NCBI GenBank assembly: GCA_902627735.1
Contig: CACOKI010000010.1
Span: 1 to 41,468, forward strand
From: an uncultured Pelagibacteraceae bacterium
Lineage (GTDB): Bacteria > Pseudomonadota > Alphaproteobacteria > Pelagibacterales > Pelagibacteraceae
Direction: 5' to 3'
DNA: 41,468 nucleotides
Each line of letters opens with the position of its first letter. Position 1 is the first letter of the stretch. A program made the position numbers and the translations under genes. Under the pieces are notes generated by a model. That model ran no database searches, was not told where the DNA came from, and saw only the letters and a list, made by a program, of their open reading frames with translations. Below, in pieces: positions 16,301 through 25,469 of the stretch.

Positions 16301-16419
16301 TTGTTACTTATGGATTAAGCGTATTAGCCAAAGAACAATTAATTGCATCTAAATATGCAAAAGAAGCTATTAAAAAGTATAAAATTGATCCAAATAAACC
16401 AATGCCAACAAAATTATAA
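13381..16419 (+). CDS. aceE: Pyruvate dehydrogenase E1 (homodimeric) with fused N-terminal lipoyl domain
   Basis: This 1012-residue thiamine-diphosphate enzyme decarboxylates pyruvate and passes the acetyl group to lipoate. The E1 core starts near residue 130 (DIDPLETSEWLESL, as at the E. coli AceE N-terminus) and spans about 880 residues, the usual E1 length. The ThDP/Mg motif runs from GDGEMDEPESLGA to NCNLQRLDGP. Unusually, residues 1-75 form a complete lipoyl domain with the attachment Lys42 in ESDKSSVEIPS, joined by a flexible Lys/Glu/Gln/Ser-rich linker (about 76-129). The lipoyl domain closely resembles that of AceF next door, which suggests duplication. The stop overlaps the aceF start by one base (TAATG), so the two are co-translated. 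No E3 gene is nearby. Confidence 0.96.
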   Translation: MTEKLLVPDIGDFENVEVIELLVKEGQEIKKNDPVVTIESDKSSVEIPSIFSGKIDSIFVKVGDKVSKGDLILNISSDDKKSSSSQEVPKNTENLIQEAESSLKKNQEQKKLTQKKVEEKSETIQITNHGDIDPLETSEWLESLSDVIEKDGNQRAHYLIKELINKAYMEGANIPYTQNTPYINTIPVSEEKKSNGDQNIERRIRSLIRWNAAAMVVRANKKFPELGGHIGTFASAATLYDVGMNHFWRAKNNKFGGDLIYFQGHSAPGMYARAFLEGRLNEKQLDSFRQEVNPGGLSSYPHPWLMPKFWQFPTVSMGLGPMLSIYQARYMKYLINRGLIKDEGRKVWAFLGDGEMDEPESLGAIGLAAREKLDNLIFVVNCNLQRLDGPVRGNGKIIQELEGIFRGAGWNVIKVIWGSYWDQLLANDKTGHLVKTMNETVDGEYQAMKARDGAYVREKFFGKYPETRELVSSLSDKDIWRLNRGGHDPHKVFAAYDKASKNIGSPTVVIAKTIKGYGMGKSGESVNTTHQTKKLDVDDLMYYRDRFDVPLTDKQVKNIEYYKPDQNSPEIKYVKERRLQLGGFIPERTTYAKSIKAPPKDIFDNMKVSTNKKEMSTTMALVRMLTNLLRDKNVAPRLVPIIPDEARTFGMEGFFQKVGIYAHEGQKYEPEDSAQLSSYREEKSGQVLEEGITEAGAMSSWIAAGTSYTNHDIEMIPIYLFYSMFGFQRIGDLAWAGADSQSRGFLIGATAGRTTLAGEGLQHQDGHSHLIASTIPNCISYDPTFHYELAVIFRDGLKRMHEKKENIFYYITTMNENYPHPAMPKDKSCEEGILKGMYKIKEFNKYKKTKIQFLGSGTILREMIAGAELLQKEYQIDSEIWSVTSFNELRRDGLEVERYNLLNPDKEPKKSYIEKCLGKTEGPILAASDYMRMNSDQIRPYIDKSFYSLGTDGFGRSDTRKNLRNFFEVDKEHVVTYGLSVLAKEQLIASKYAKEAIKKYKIDPNKPMPTKL

Positions 16420-17678
16420 TGTCAGAAATTGAAATAAAAGTACCTAATATTGGAGAATTTAAAGATGTCGAAGTAATAGAAGTTTTAGTTTCTGAGGGTC
16501 AAACACTAAAAAAAAATGATCCTTTAATAACAATAGAGAGTGACAAATCAAGTGTGGAAATTCCTTCAAATCTTGATGGTAAAATCAAAACTTTAAAAAC
16601 AAAGGTGGGAGATAAAGTTTCAGAGGGTGACTTAATTTTAATTTTAGAAAAAATTAACGAAATACAAAAAAAAGTTGAAAAAAAGCCAGTAATTAAAAAG
16701 GAGATTAAAAAAACTCAAGAAATAAAATCAGAGGCTCAAAGAATATCAACTGATAAAAATAAAGTTTTTAATATATCATCTGCAAGTCCAAAGGTTCGAA
16801 AGTTTGCAAGAGAACTTGGGGTAGATATTAATCAAGTTGTAGGCAGTGAACGCAAAGGTAGAGTTATTGAGAGTGATGTAAAATTATTTGTAGCTTCAAA
16901 ATCTAATAATTTAGTTAATAATGAGAACAAAAGAAATGAAAAGATAAAACAAGAATATTCTCATTCAGAATTTGGAGAAGTAGAGATAAAAGATATACCA
17001 AGAATTAAAAAATTATCATCAAAATACTTGATGAATTCTTGGACAAATATTCCTCATGTAACCAATCATGATGAAGCAGATATCACAGAGCTAGAGGAAT
17101 TTAGATCATCGCTTACCGATATATATACTGGAGAAAAAAAAAAAATTACACCTTTAGCTTTTATCGTCAAAGCTTTGACTGCTTCATTGAAAAAATTTCC
17201 TAATTTTAATAGCTCTATCGACGATATTGATACTGGAAAAATGACTATTAAAAAATATTATCATATTGGAATAGCTGTGGATACTCCGCACGGTTTAATG
17301 GTTCCTAAACTAAGAAATGCAGACAATAAAAATATTAATCTTATAAGTTCTGAACTTAAAAATCTTAGTGATCAATGTAGAAATCTAAAAATTGATAAAA
17401 AAGAATTATTTGGTGGATCTATGACAATAACAAGTTTAGGTGGAATTGGAGGATCGTTTTTTACACCTATTATAAATTTTCCTGAGGTTGCGATTTTAGG
17501 AATTGGAAGATCTGAAAAAAAACAAGTTTTCTTAGATGGAAAATTCGTTACAAGAACTATGTTGCCTTTATCATTGTCTTACGATCATAGAATTATTGAT
17601 GGAGCAGAAGCCGCTCGTTTTAATAACGAGTTAAAAGAAAATTTAGGAAAAAACTTTGCTTACAAATTAGCAGTCTAA
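16419..17678 (+). CDS. aceF: Pyruvate dehydrogenase E2, dihydrolipoyl acetyltransferase
   Basis: This 419-residue core subunit of the pyruvate dehydrogenase complex moves the acetyl group from lipoate to CoA. Domains in order: one lipoyl domain (1-76, Lys43 in ESDKSSVEIPS), a charged linker, a peripheral-subunit-binding domain (about 125-165, SASPKVRKFARELGV...GRVIESDV), and the catalytic domain ending with SYDHRIIDG, where His390 and Asp394 are catalytic. E. coli AceF has three lipoyl domains; here there is one, and another is carried by AceE. It overlaps aceE by one base and is followed 8 bases later by an EamA transporter, which may share the transcript. Confidence 0.96.
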   Translation: MSEIEIKVPNIGEFKDVEVIEVLVSEGQTLKKNDPLITIESDKSSVEIPSNLDGKIKTLKTKVGDKVSEGDLILILEKINEIQKKVEKKPVIKKEIKKTQEIKSEAQRISTDKNKVFNISSASPKVRKFARELGVDINQVVGSERKGRVIESDVKLFVASKSNNLVNNENKRNEKIKQEYSHSEFGEVEIKDIPRIKKLSSKYLMNSWTNIPHVTNHDEADITELEEFRSSLTDIYTGEKKKITPLAFIVKALTASLKKFPNFNSSIDDIDTGKMTIKKYYHIGIAVDTPHGLMVPKLRNADNKNINLISSELKNLSDQCRNLKIDKKELFGGSMTITSLGGIGGSFFTPIINFPEVAILGIGRSEKKQVFLDGKFVTRTMLPLSLSYDHRIIDGAEAARFNNELKENLGKNFAYKLAV

Positions 17679-17686
17679 AATAAATT

Positions 17687-18577
17687 ATGTCAAAAACAGT
17701 CTCATTATTTAGTGCATTATTATGCACATTTATTTGGGGAACCACTTTTATTGCCCAGGATACAGGTATGGATAATATAGGTCCTTTTACTTTTAACGCT
17801 GTAAGATTTTTTGTCGGATTTTTGGCAATTTTACCTCTTGCATTTTTATTTGAGTTAAAAAAATTTAAATCAGAGTTCAAATTAGACTTTAAAACATTTG
17901 CTACACTTTCCTTTTTAATTGGGTTATCACTTTTTTTAGGTTCAGCATTACAACAAGTTGCTCTTTTGTATACAGATGTTGCTAACGCAGCATTTTTCAC
18001 AATTTTTTATGTCCCTATGGTACCAATTATAATTTTTCTATTTAGAAAAAAATCAATACATTGGAGTGTATGGCCCTCTGTAGTCCTCTGTTTAATTGGT
18101 GGTTATCTACTTACGAATTTTCACGATGCAACAGTAAGACTTGGAGATACACTTGTTGTATTAGGCGCTTTATTTTGGAGTACCCATATCATTTTTACTG
18201 GAATAATAGTTACAAAATATAATTTACCTTTAACTTTAGGTGCTATTCAAACTTTATTAGTAGCGTTATTCTCTTTTGTGATTGGAATTATTTATGAAGA
18301 ATTTATAATCGAAAATATTTTAAACGAAATTGATTCAATTTTATATGCAGGAATTCTTTCAGGAGGATTTGCTTTTGTTTTACAAATTTACGCACAAAAA
18401 AATATTACACCAGCTCCAGCAGCAATAATTTTTTCATTAGAAGGTGTTTTTGCAACAATTGCAGCATGGTTTTTATTAAATCAGATATTAGGAATTAATA
18501 ATTTATTAGGATGTTTTTTTATACTATGTGGTGTTTTATTATCTCAATTACTACCTTTAATAAAACGATCAGTTTAA
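17687..18577 (+). CDS. EamA-family (DMT) membrane transporter
   Basis: This 296-residue protein has ten predicted membrane helices arranged as two EamA repeats. The first opens with LLCTFIWGTTFIAQDTGM and the second with LVVLGALFWSTHIIFTGII, both typical of the drug/metabolite transporter superfamily. Late signatures AQKNITPAPAAIIFSLEGVFA and LLGCFFILCGVLL also fit. Members export or import amino acids, nucleotides and other small molecules; no substrate can be assigned. The gene begins 8 bases after aceF and converges with uppP, overlapping its stop by 4 bases. Confidence 0.88.
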   Translation: MSKTVSLFSALLCTFIWGTTFIAQDTGMDNIGPFTFNAVRFFVGFLAILPLAFLFELKKFKSEFKLDFKTFATLSFLIGLSLFLGSALQQVALLYTDVANAAFFTIFYVPMVPIIIFLFRKKSIHWSVWPSVVLCLIGGYLLTNFHDATVRLGDTLVVLGALFWSTHIIFTGIIVTKYNLPLTLGAIQTLLVALFSFVIGIIYEEFIIENILNEIDSILYAGILSGGFAFVLQIYAQKNITPAPAAIIFSLEGVFATIAAWFLLNQILGINNLLGCFFILCGVLLSQLLPLIKRSV

Positions 18578-19341
18578 AAATAAATTATAGATAATAAAAT
18601 AAATGCAATTATTAATCTATAAATTACAAAAACATTTAATGAAAATTTATTTAAATAATTTAAAAAAAATTTTACTGTTATATACGAAAATAGAAAAGAC
18701 AAAACTATAGCAATAATTACTAATAAATTGATTTCTAAAGTTTCTTTCTGTATATCTTTTAACCCAAGAAAACTTGCTCCTGCTAAGGCAGGGATAGAGA
18801 GCAAAAATGAAATTTTACCTGAATCGACTCTGTTGAAGTTTAAAAATCTTGCAGCAGTCATTGTAATGCCCGCTCTACTCACACCAGGTACTAATGCAAG
18901 TATTTGAAATAATCCAATAAATAGAATAGCTTTTATATTAAGATTTGAGGAAATATTTTGATCAACTTGTCTCTGATCAGCAAAGTATAAAATGATTCCA
19001 AAAAATAATGTAGTCCATGCTATGATTTTAATATTTCTTAAAAGATGTATTAATTCAGTCGAATGTAGTATGTACCCAAAAATAATAAGTGGTATAGAAC
19101 CTATAATGATTAGTTTTAATAATTTTTGATTATGTTTTATGTTAAATAAATCTTTTCTAAAAAAAAATATTATTGCTATTAAAGAACCTAAATGTAAACT
19201 TATGTCTATTAAAAGTGAGCTTGCTTTAAGATCATATAGACTAGACACTATTATCAAATGAGCTGATGAACTTATTGGTAAAAATTCAGATATTCCTTGA
19301 ATGGCTGATAGAATAATAATTTCTATAAAATCTTGGAACAT
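18574..19341 (-). CDS. uppP: Undecaprenyl-diphosphatase UppP/BacA
   Basis: This integral membrane enzyme removes a phosphate from undecaprenyl diphosphate to recycle the lipid carrier for peptidoglycan and surface polysaccharide. Both signature regions are present: QGISEFLPISSSAHL near the N-terminus (Glu and Ser-rich loop) and PGVSRAGITMTAARFLNF in the middle with the conserved Arg. I chose the ATG at 19341, giving 255 residues and an N-terminus MFQDFIEI that aligns with the family; a TTG six codons upstream (19359) is possible but less likely. It converges with the EamA gene with a 4-base stop overlap. Confidence 0.94.
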   Translation of the reverse strand: MFQDFIEIIILSAIQGISEFLPISSSAHLIIVSSLYDLKASSLLIDISLHLGSLIAIIFFFRKDLFNIKHNQKLLKLIIIGSIPLIIFGYILHSTELIHLLRNIKIIAWTTLFFGIILYFADQRQVDQNISSNLNIKAILFIGLFQILALVPGVSRAGITMTAARFLNFNRVDSGKISFLLSIPALAGASFLGLKDIQKETLEINLLVIIAIVLSFLFSYITVKFFLNYLNKFSLNVFVIYRLIIAFILLSIIYF

Positions 19342-19524
19342 ATTAGTGTGGTAGCTCAAATAATAACCTTTTAAAACAATTCGATTTAATCATATTAGGT
19401 ATGCAAAAAATAAAAATTCGTTATTTTAAGCTTATTTTAGCAAAATATAGGTAATAAATACTGACCTAAATAATTCTTTTACTAATAAAAACAATGTATA
19501 TTTTGCCTTAAATCTAAAAAAAAT

Positions 19525-20964
19525 ATGACTGATAAAATGCTGAAATTTGTAAAAATAGGTCAACAGACTCCACCTAAAAGAGTTGTTGAGACTAGAAAAA
19601 ATGACTTTAATGAAATTTATGACGATTTTATAAAGCAAAAAGCCCAAGAACAATCAAGTAGATGTTCTCAGTGCGGAGTACCATTTTGCCAAGTGCACTG
19701 CCCTTTAAGTAATAACATCCCAGACTGGCTGAAATTAACAGCAGAGGGAAGGCTAAAAGAAGCATACGAATTATCTCAAAGCACAAATAATATGCCGGAG
19801 GTTTGTGGAAGAATATGCCCACAGGATCGTTTGTGTGAGGGTAATTGTGTAATTGAGCAGTCAGGCCATGGAACGGTAACTATTGGGTCGGTAGAAAAAT
19901 ACATTACAGATAATGCATGGGAAAAGGGCTGGATTAAACCAATTGATGTAAAATATGAAAAGGAACAAAGTGTTGGCATTATAGGAGCAGGTCCAGCAGG
20001 TTTGGCAGCAGCAGAACAACTTAGAAAACATGGATATAAAATTACTGTTTATGATCGTTATGACCGCGCAGGAGGTTTATTAATTTACGGGATTCCGAGC
20101 TTTAAATTAGAAAAAAATGTAGTCGAAAGACGAACAAAACTTCTTAAAGATGGTGGTATAGAATTTTTGCATAACTTTGAAGTTGGTAAAGATGCCACAT
20201 TAGGACAGTTAAGAAAGAAACATGATGCAATTTTGATTGCAACAGGAGTTTATAAGCCAAGAGAGATAAACTTGCCAGGAAACGATTTAGAAAATATTTT
20301 TCCAGCTATGGAATTTTTAACAGCATCAAATAAAAAAGGATTAGGAGATAAAGTTGAATTATTTGATAAAGGAATTTTAAATGCAGAAGGAAAAGATGTT
20401 GTTGTTATTGGTGGAGGAGATACAGCCATGGACTGTGTTAGAACTTCTGTAAGACAAAAAGCCAATTCAGTTAAATGTTTATATAGAAGAGACAAAGAAA
20501 ACATGCCAGGATCTGCAAGAGAAGTTGCAAATGCTGAAGAAGAAGGTGTTGAATTTGTGTGGTTATCGAGTCCAAAAGAATTTAAAGGTACTAATAAGAT
20601 AGAAAAATTAATTGTAAATCAAATTCAATTAGGTGAACCAGATGATTCAGGAAGAAGAAGACCTGAAATAAAAGTGGGTTCTGAATTTGAGATGAAAGCT
20701 GATATGGTTATTAAAGCTCTTGGATTCGATCCAGAAGATCTACCTTATTTATTTGATGCAAAAGAATTACAAGTAACAAAATGGGGAACTTTAAAGACAA
20801 ACTTCAATACAATGGAAACTAATTTAAAAGGTGTTTTTGCTGCTGGAGATATAGTTAGAGGTGCATCGCTCGTTGTATGGGCCATTAAGGATGGTAGAGA
20901 CGCAGCAGCTGCTATGAAAACTTATTTAGAAAATAATCAATTAAAAAAAATAAAAGTAGCATAA
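19525..20964 (+). CDS. gltD: Glutamate synthase small (beta) subunit
   Basis: This 479-residue flavoprotein feeds NADPH electrons to the large subunit GltB for glutamate synthesis. Two cysteine clusters near the N-terminus (Cys47, 50, 55, 59 and Cys94, 98, 104, 108) hold [4Fe-4S] centres. GAGPAGLAAAEQL (about 154-166) binds FAD, VVIGGGDTAMDC (about 292-303) binds NADPH, and AAGDIVRGASLVVWAIKDGR closes the FAD site. The stop overlaps the gltB start by one base (TAATG). Here gltD precedes gltB, the reverse of the E. coli order. The 165-base leader has no clear promoter or riboswitch that I can name. Confidence 0.96.
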   Translation: MTDKMLKFVKIGQQTPPKRVVETRKNDFNEIYDDFIKQKAQEQSSRCSQCGVPFCQVHCPLSNNIPDWLKLTAEGRLKEAYELSQSTNNMPEVCGRICPQDRLCEGNCVIEQSGHGTVTIGSVEKYITDNAWEKGWIKPIDVKYEKEQSVGIIGAGPAGLAAAEQLRKHGYKITVYDRYDRAGGLLIYGIPSFKLEKNVVERRTKLLKDGGIEFLHNFEVGKDATLGQLRKKHDAILIATGVYKPREINLPGNDLENIFPAMEFLTASNKKGLGDKVELFDKGILNAEGKDVVVIGGGDTAMDCVRTSVRQKANSVKCLYRRDKENMPGSAREVANAEEEGVEFVWLSSPKEFKGTNKIEKLIVNQIQLGEPDDSGRRRPEIKVGSEFEMKADMVIKALGFDPEDLPYLFDAKELQVTKWGTLKTNFNTMETNLKGVFAAGDIVRGASLVVWAIKDGRDAAAAMKTYLENNQLKKIKVA

Positions 20965-23900
20965 TGGATAATTATAAAAAAAATCTAAAACTATTAAGTG
21001 AAAATCATGTTTATTCAAAAGAAATGGAACATGATGCTTGTGGCGTAGGTGTAATTGCTTCAACCGAAGGAAAGAAATCTAGAGAAATTGTTGAATATGG
21101 GATTCAAGCCCTAAAAGCTGTATGGCATAGAGGAGCTGTAGATGCTGATGGAAAAACTGGTGATGGAGCAGGTATACACGTTGAGATTCCTAAAGATTTT
21201 TTTATAGAAAAGATTGAAGTTACAGGTCACGATTATGATAACTCTGAAATTTGTGTTGGAATGATTTTTTTGCCCAGAAATGATTATTCTTCACAAGAGA
21301 GTTGCAAAACTATTGTAGAAAGTGAATTAACTAAAAATAATTTTAGCATTTATGGGTGGAGACAAGTTCCAGTAAACCCTAAAATTTTAGGTGTAAAGGC
21401 ATTTCAAACCATGCCAGAAATAATTCAGGTTCTATTTAAATCTAATGATCCAAACTTAATAGATAAAAATTTAGAGAGAAAAATATATGAAACACGAAAA
21501 ATAATTGAAAATAAGGCATTTGAGTTATCATTGAACAACTTTTATATTTGTTCAATCAGTTCAAAATCAATCATTTACAAAGGGCTTTATCTAGCCGAAG
21601 CAATATCAGACTTTTACTTGGATTTGAGAGACAAAAGATTTATTTCAAGATACGCAATATTTCATCAAAGATTTTCAACCAATACAGCACCAAGTTGGAG
21701 TTTAGCTCAACCTTTTAGAGCTATTGCTCACAACGGAGAAATTAATACTTATAAAGGAAATAAAAATTGGATGAAAGTTCACGAACAAGAAATGAGCAGT
21801 CCACTTTTTGATGATGTAGAAAATTTAAAGCCAGTAATTCAAAAGGGTGTTTCAGACTCAGCAGCATTAGATAATGTTTTTGAACTACTTAACAAATCTG
21901 GTCAATCTGCACCTTTGGCAAAATTAATGTTAGTGCCTGATGCTTGGTCAAAAAAAAATAAGACTCTTCCAAAAAGCCATCAACAGTTATTCAATTTCTT
22001 AAATAGCACCATGGAGCCTTGGGATGGGCCTGCTGCTATAGCGGCTACAGACAACGAGTGGGTTATTGCTGCTAATGATAGAAATGGTCTTAGACCTCTT
22101 AGATATGCAATTACTAAGGATAAAATGCTTTTTGCAGGTTCAGAAACAGGAATGATAGAATTAAATGAAAAAAAGATTTTGTCGAAAGGTAGATTAGGCC
22201 CTGGTGAAATCATTGGAGTAAGAATTGAAAAAGGGAAAATTTTTTCAAACGATCAAATAAAAGATTATTTGGCTAAGGAGTTCAAACACTTTAATTCACA
22301 AATAATTGATTTAGATGAAAAATTAATTATCTCAAATGAACAAAATAATTTTGAAGGAGAAAATTTAAGAAGAAGACAATATACATTTGGAATAAGTTTA
22401 GAAGACTTAGAGCTTATTCTACATCCGATGGCTGAAGATGCAAAAGAAGCAACAGGTTCTATGGGAGACGATACTCCCTTAGCTGTTTTATCTGATAGAT
22501 ATAGACCACTTTATCATTTTTTTAGACAAAATTTTAGTCAAGTAACTAATCCTCCAATTGACTCGTTAAGAGAAAATAAAGTAATGAGTTTAAAAACTAG
22601 ATTTGGAAATTTAGGTAACATTTTAGATTTTGATACATTAACCAAAGAAAATATTTATGTCTTAAACAGTCCAATTTTATCTAATTCACAATTTAATAAA
22701 TTTATAAATTTTTTTGGTAAAAATTCTATAAATTTAGATTGTACATTTTTACAAAATGAAAATCTAACAAATGCTATTACAAGAATTCAAAAAGAGGCTG
22801 AAATAGCAGTAAGACAAGGTGTTAAACAACTTGTTCTTAGCGACAAGGATCTTTCTTCAGAAAAACTACCTATACCAATGTTGTTATGTGTAGGAGCCAT
22901 AAATACTTTTTTGATTGAAAAAAAATTAAGAGGATATGTCTCAATTAATGTTCAATCTGGAGAGGCTTTAGATACCCATTCATTTGCTACACTAATAGGT
23001 GTTGGTGCTACTACAGTAAATCCATATTTAGCGTTTGATAGCTTATATCAAAGATATTCTAAGAAACTTTTTGGTCAGTTTAGTTTTGATGAATGTGTTC
23101 AAAGATATATAAAATCAGTTAATGCTGGCCTTTTAAAAATAATGTCTAAAATGGGAATTTCAGTTTTGAGTTCTTATAGAGGTGGTTGTAATTTCGAAAC
23201 TGTGGGACTTAGCAGAACCGTTGTTAATGATTATTTCCCTGGAGTTACATCAAAAATATCAGGTATTGGTTTAACTGGTATTGAAAAAAAAATAAGAGAA
23301 ATCCACAAAGAAGCATTTGAAAGTACAGAAACAGTATTACCAATTGGTGGTATTTATAGATATAGAAAAAATGGTGAAACTCACCAATATCAGGGAAATC
23401 TTATTCACTTGTTACAGAGCGCAGTAAGCTCTAACTCTTATGATGCTTATAAGAAATATGCTGAAGGTATATATAATTTGCCACCAATAAATTTGAGAGA
23501 TTTGGTAAATTTTAGAAAAAAGAAATTAGGACCGTCAATAGATTTATCAGAGGTCGAACCTTTAGAAAATATTTTAAAGAGATTCGGTAGTGGAAGCATG
23601 TCTCATGGAGCATTATCTAAGGAAGCACATGAAACTCTAGCAATAGGTATGAATAGAATCAAAGGAGCATCTTGTAGTGGTGAGGGTGGCGAAGATGAAA
23701 AAAGATTTAAAATTATGGATGATGGAGATAGTGCCAATTCAAGGGTAAAACAGATTGCCTCTGCAAGATTTGGAGTAACAGTAAATTATTTGAATAATTG
23801 TAATGAAATCGAGATAAAGATTGCTCAAGGAGCAAAGCCTGGTGAGGGCGGTCAATTGCCCGGGTTTAAAGTTACAGATGAAATAGCTCGATTAAGACAC

Positions 23901-25469
23901 TCAACTCCTGGAGTAACATTAATTTCTCCACCCCCACATCACGATATTTATTCAATTGAAGATCTAGCTCAATTAATTTACGACTTAAAACAAATAAATC
24001 CAAAAGCTAGAGTTGGTGTAAAATTAGTTGCATCATCAGGCGTTGGAACGATTGCTGCAGGAGTGGCAAAAGCAAAGGCAGACATAATTTTAATTTCAGG
24101 TCACAATGGTGGAACCGGAGCAACACCACAAACAAGTGTTAAATATGTTGGTATTCCATGGGAAATGGGACTTACAGAAGCCAATCAGGTTCTTACTTTA
24201 AATAATTTGAGACACAAAGTTACTTTAAGAACAGATGGAGGTATTAAAACTGGTAGGGATGTTGTTATTGCTGCTATGATGGGAGCAGAGGAATACGGAG
24301 TTGCAACAACAGCCTTAGTTGCAATGGGATGTATTATGGTAAGACAATGTCATTCAAATACTTGTCCAGTAGGTGTTTGTACACAAGATGAAAAATTAAG
24401 AGAGAAATTTTCTGGTACCCCTGATAAAATCGTTAACCTATTTACCTTTATAGCTTCAGAGGTAAGAGAAATTTTAGCAGAATTAGGTTTTAAATCTTTA
24501 AATGATGTTATTGGAAGAACAGATTTATTAATGCAAGTAAGTAAAGCTTCACCAAATTTAGATGATTTAGATTTAAATCCTTTATTTGTTCAAGCAGACC
24601 CAGGGAACAAGAAAAGATATTGTGAATCCCAGGATATAAATGAAGTCCCTGAAACATTAGATCAAGAAATTTGGCCTGATATAGAAAAGTCTTTAGATAA
24701 TTCTGAGAGGGTTGAAAAAGAATTTGTAATTAAAAATACAAATAGAGCAGTTGGTACAAGAATTTCTCATCATCTTTTTACAAAGTACGGTTATGAAAAA
24801 TTAGATGAAAATTTTCTCACTTTAAACTTTAAAGGTTCAGCTGGTCAATCTTTTGGAGCCTTTTCAGCGAAAGGTTTAAAACTAAATCTTAAAGGAGATG
24901 CAAATGACTATGTTGGAAAAGGACTTTCTGGTGCAACTATTTCAATAAAGCTTTCTGATGAAAGTAATTTGATTTCAAATGAAAATACCATTATTGGTAA
25001 CACAGTTTTATATGGAGCTACCTCAGGTAAGTTATTTGCTGCAGGACAAGCCGGAGATAGATTTGCAGTAAGAAACTCTGGTGCTGTAGCAGTTATAGAA
25101 GGATGTGATTCGAATGGTTGTGAATATATGACCGGTGGAACAGTTGTTATTCTTGGTAACGTTGGAGATAATTTTGCTGCTGGTATGACAGGTGGAATGG
25201 CTTTTGTTTATGACAAATCAGGAGAGCTTGAAAAAAAAATAAACTCAGACTCCGTAGTATCACAAAGTGTTGAAACAAATTATTGGATTAATTTTTTAAT
25301 GAAATTAATCAAAGAACATTACGAAGAAACAGGATCTCAAATATCGAAAAAAATAATTAGCAATTTTGCAGAAGAGATAAAAAATTTTGTACAAGTTTGT
25401 CCAAAAGAAATGTTAAATAAGCTTAAAAATCCAATCAGCTTAAAGTCAAAAATCAAACAGGTTGGTTAA
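20964..25469 (+). CDS. gltB: Glutamate synthase large (alpha) subunit
   Basis: This 1501-residue protein makes two glutamates from glutamine and 2-oxoglutarate. The N-terminal nucleophile is Cys26 in EHDACGVGV, so a 25-residue propeptide should be removed. The glutaminase domain (to about 430) contains HQRFSTNTAPSW and HNGEINTYKGN. The FMN/synthase domain contains GEGGQLPGFKV and HNGGTGATPQTS. The [3Fe-4S] cysteines follow the CX5CX4C pattern near residue 1123-1134 (CIMVRQCHSNTC). The C-terminal beta-helix domain with GATSGKLFAAGQAG and GGTVVILG is present. The protein is full length. Its last 17 bases overlap the end of a converging hydrolase gene. Confidence 0.97.
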   Translation: MDNYKKNLKLLSENHVYSKEMEHDACGVGVIASTEGKKSREIVEYGIQALKAVWHRGAVDADGKTGDGAGIHVEIPKDFFIEKIEVTGHDYDNSEICVGMIFLPRNDYSSQESCKTIVESELTKNNFSIYGWRQVPVNPKILGVKAFQTMPEIIQVLFKSNDPNLIDKNLERKIYETRKIIENKAFELSLNNFYICSISSKSIIYKGLYLAEAISDFYLDLRDKRFISRYAIFHQRFSTNTAPSWSLAQPFRAIAHNGEINTYKGNKNWMKVHEQEMSSPLFDDVENLKPVIQKGVSDSAALDNVFELLNKSGQSAPLAKLMLVPDAWSKKNKTLPKSHQQLFNFLNSTMEPWDGPAAIAATDNEWVIAANDRNGLRPLRYAITKDKMLFAGSETGMIELNEKKILSKGRLGPGEIIGVRIEKGKIFSNDQIKDYLAKEFKHFNSQIIDLDEKLIISNEQNNFEGENLRRRQYTFGISLEDLELILHPMAEDAKEATGSMGDDTPLAVLSDRYRPLYHFFRQNFSQVTNPPIDSLRENKVMSLKTRFGNLGNILDFDTLTKENIYVLNSPILSNSQFNKFINFFGKNSINLDCTFLQNENLTNAITRIQKEAEIAVRQGVKQLVLSDKDLSSEKLPIPMLLCVGAINTFLIEKKLRGYVSINVQSGEALDTHSFATLIGVGATTVNPYLAFDSLYQRYSKKLFGQFSFDECVQRYIKSVNAGLLKIMSKMGISVLSSYRGGCNFETVGLSRTVVNDYFPGVTSKISGIGLTGIEKKIREIHKEAFESTETVLPIGGIYRYRKNGETHQYQGNLIHLLQSAVSSNSYDAYKKYAEGIYNLPPINLRDLVNFRKKKLGPSIDLSEVEPLENILKRFGSGSMSHGALSKEAHETLAIGMNRIKGASCSGEGGEDEKRFKIMDDGDSANSRVKQIASARFGVTVNYLNNCNEIEIKIAQGAKPGEGGQLPGFKVTDEIARLRHSTPGVTLISPPPHHDIYSIEDLAQLIYDLKQINPKARVGVKLVASSGVGTIAAGVAKAKADIILISGHNGGTGATPQTSVKYVGIPWEMGLTEANQVLTLNNLRHKVTLRTDGGIKTGRDVVIAAMMGAEEYGVATTALVAMGCIMVRQCHSNTCPVGVCTQDEKLREKFSGTPDKIVNLFTFIASEVREILAELGFKSLNDVIGRTDLLMQVSKASPNLDDLDLNPLFVQADPGNKKRYCESQDINEVPETLDQEIWPDIEKSLDNSERVEKEFVIKNTNRAVGTRISHHLFTKYGYEKLDENFLTLNFKGSAGQSFGAFSAKGLKLNLKGDANDYVGKGLSGATISIKLSDESNLISNENTIIGNTVLYGATSGKLFAAGQAGDRFAVRNSGAVAVIEGCDSNGCEYMTGGTVVILGNVGDNFAAGMTGGMAFVYDKSGELEKKINSDSVVSQSVETNYWINFLMKLIKEHYEETGSQISKKIISNFAEEIKNFVQVCPKEMLNKLKNPISLKSKIKQVG

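Noticed and set aside
19401..19454. 17-codon ORF (MQKIKIRYFKLILAKYR) ahead of gltD
   Set aside because: It is short and free of a telling run of Glu or Gln codons or a hairpin pair, so I cannot call it an attenuator leader peptide.
19360..19524. Riboswitch ahead of gltD
   Set aside because: No conserved riboswitch core or convincing long-range pairing could be recognised by eye in the 165 bases.
20250..20504. Open frames antisense to gltD and gltB (also at 21980-22213)
   Set aside because: They lie wholly within well-identified genes and have no recognisable domain.
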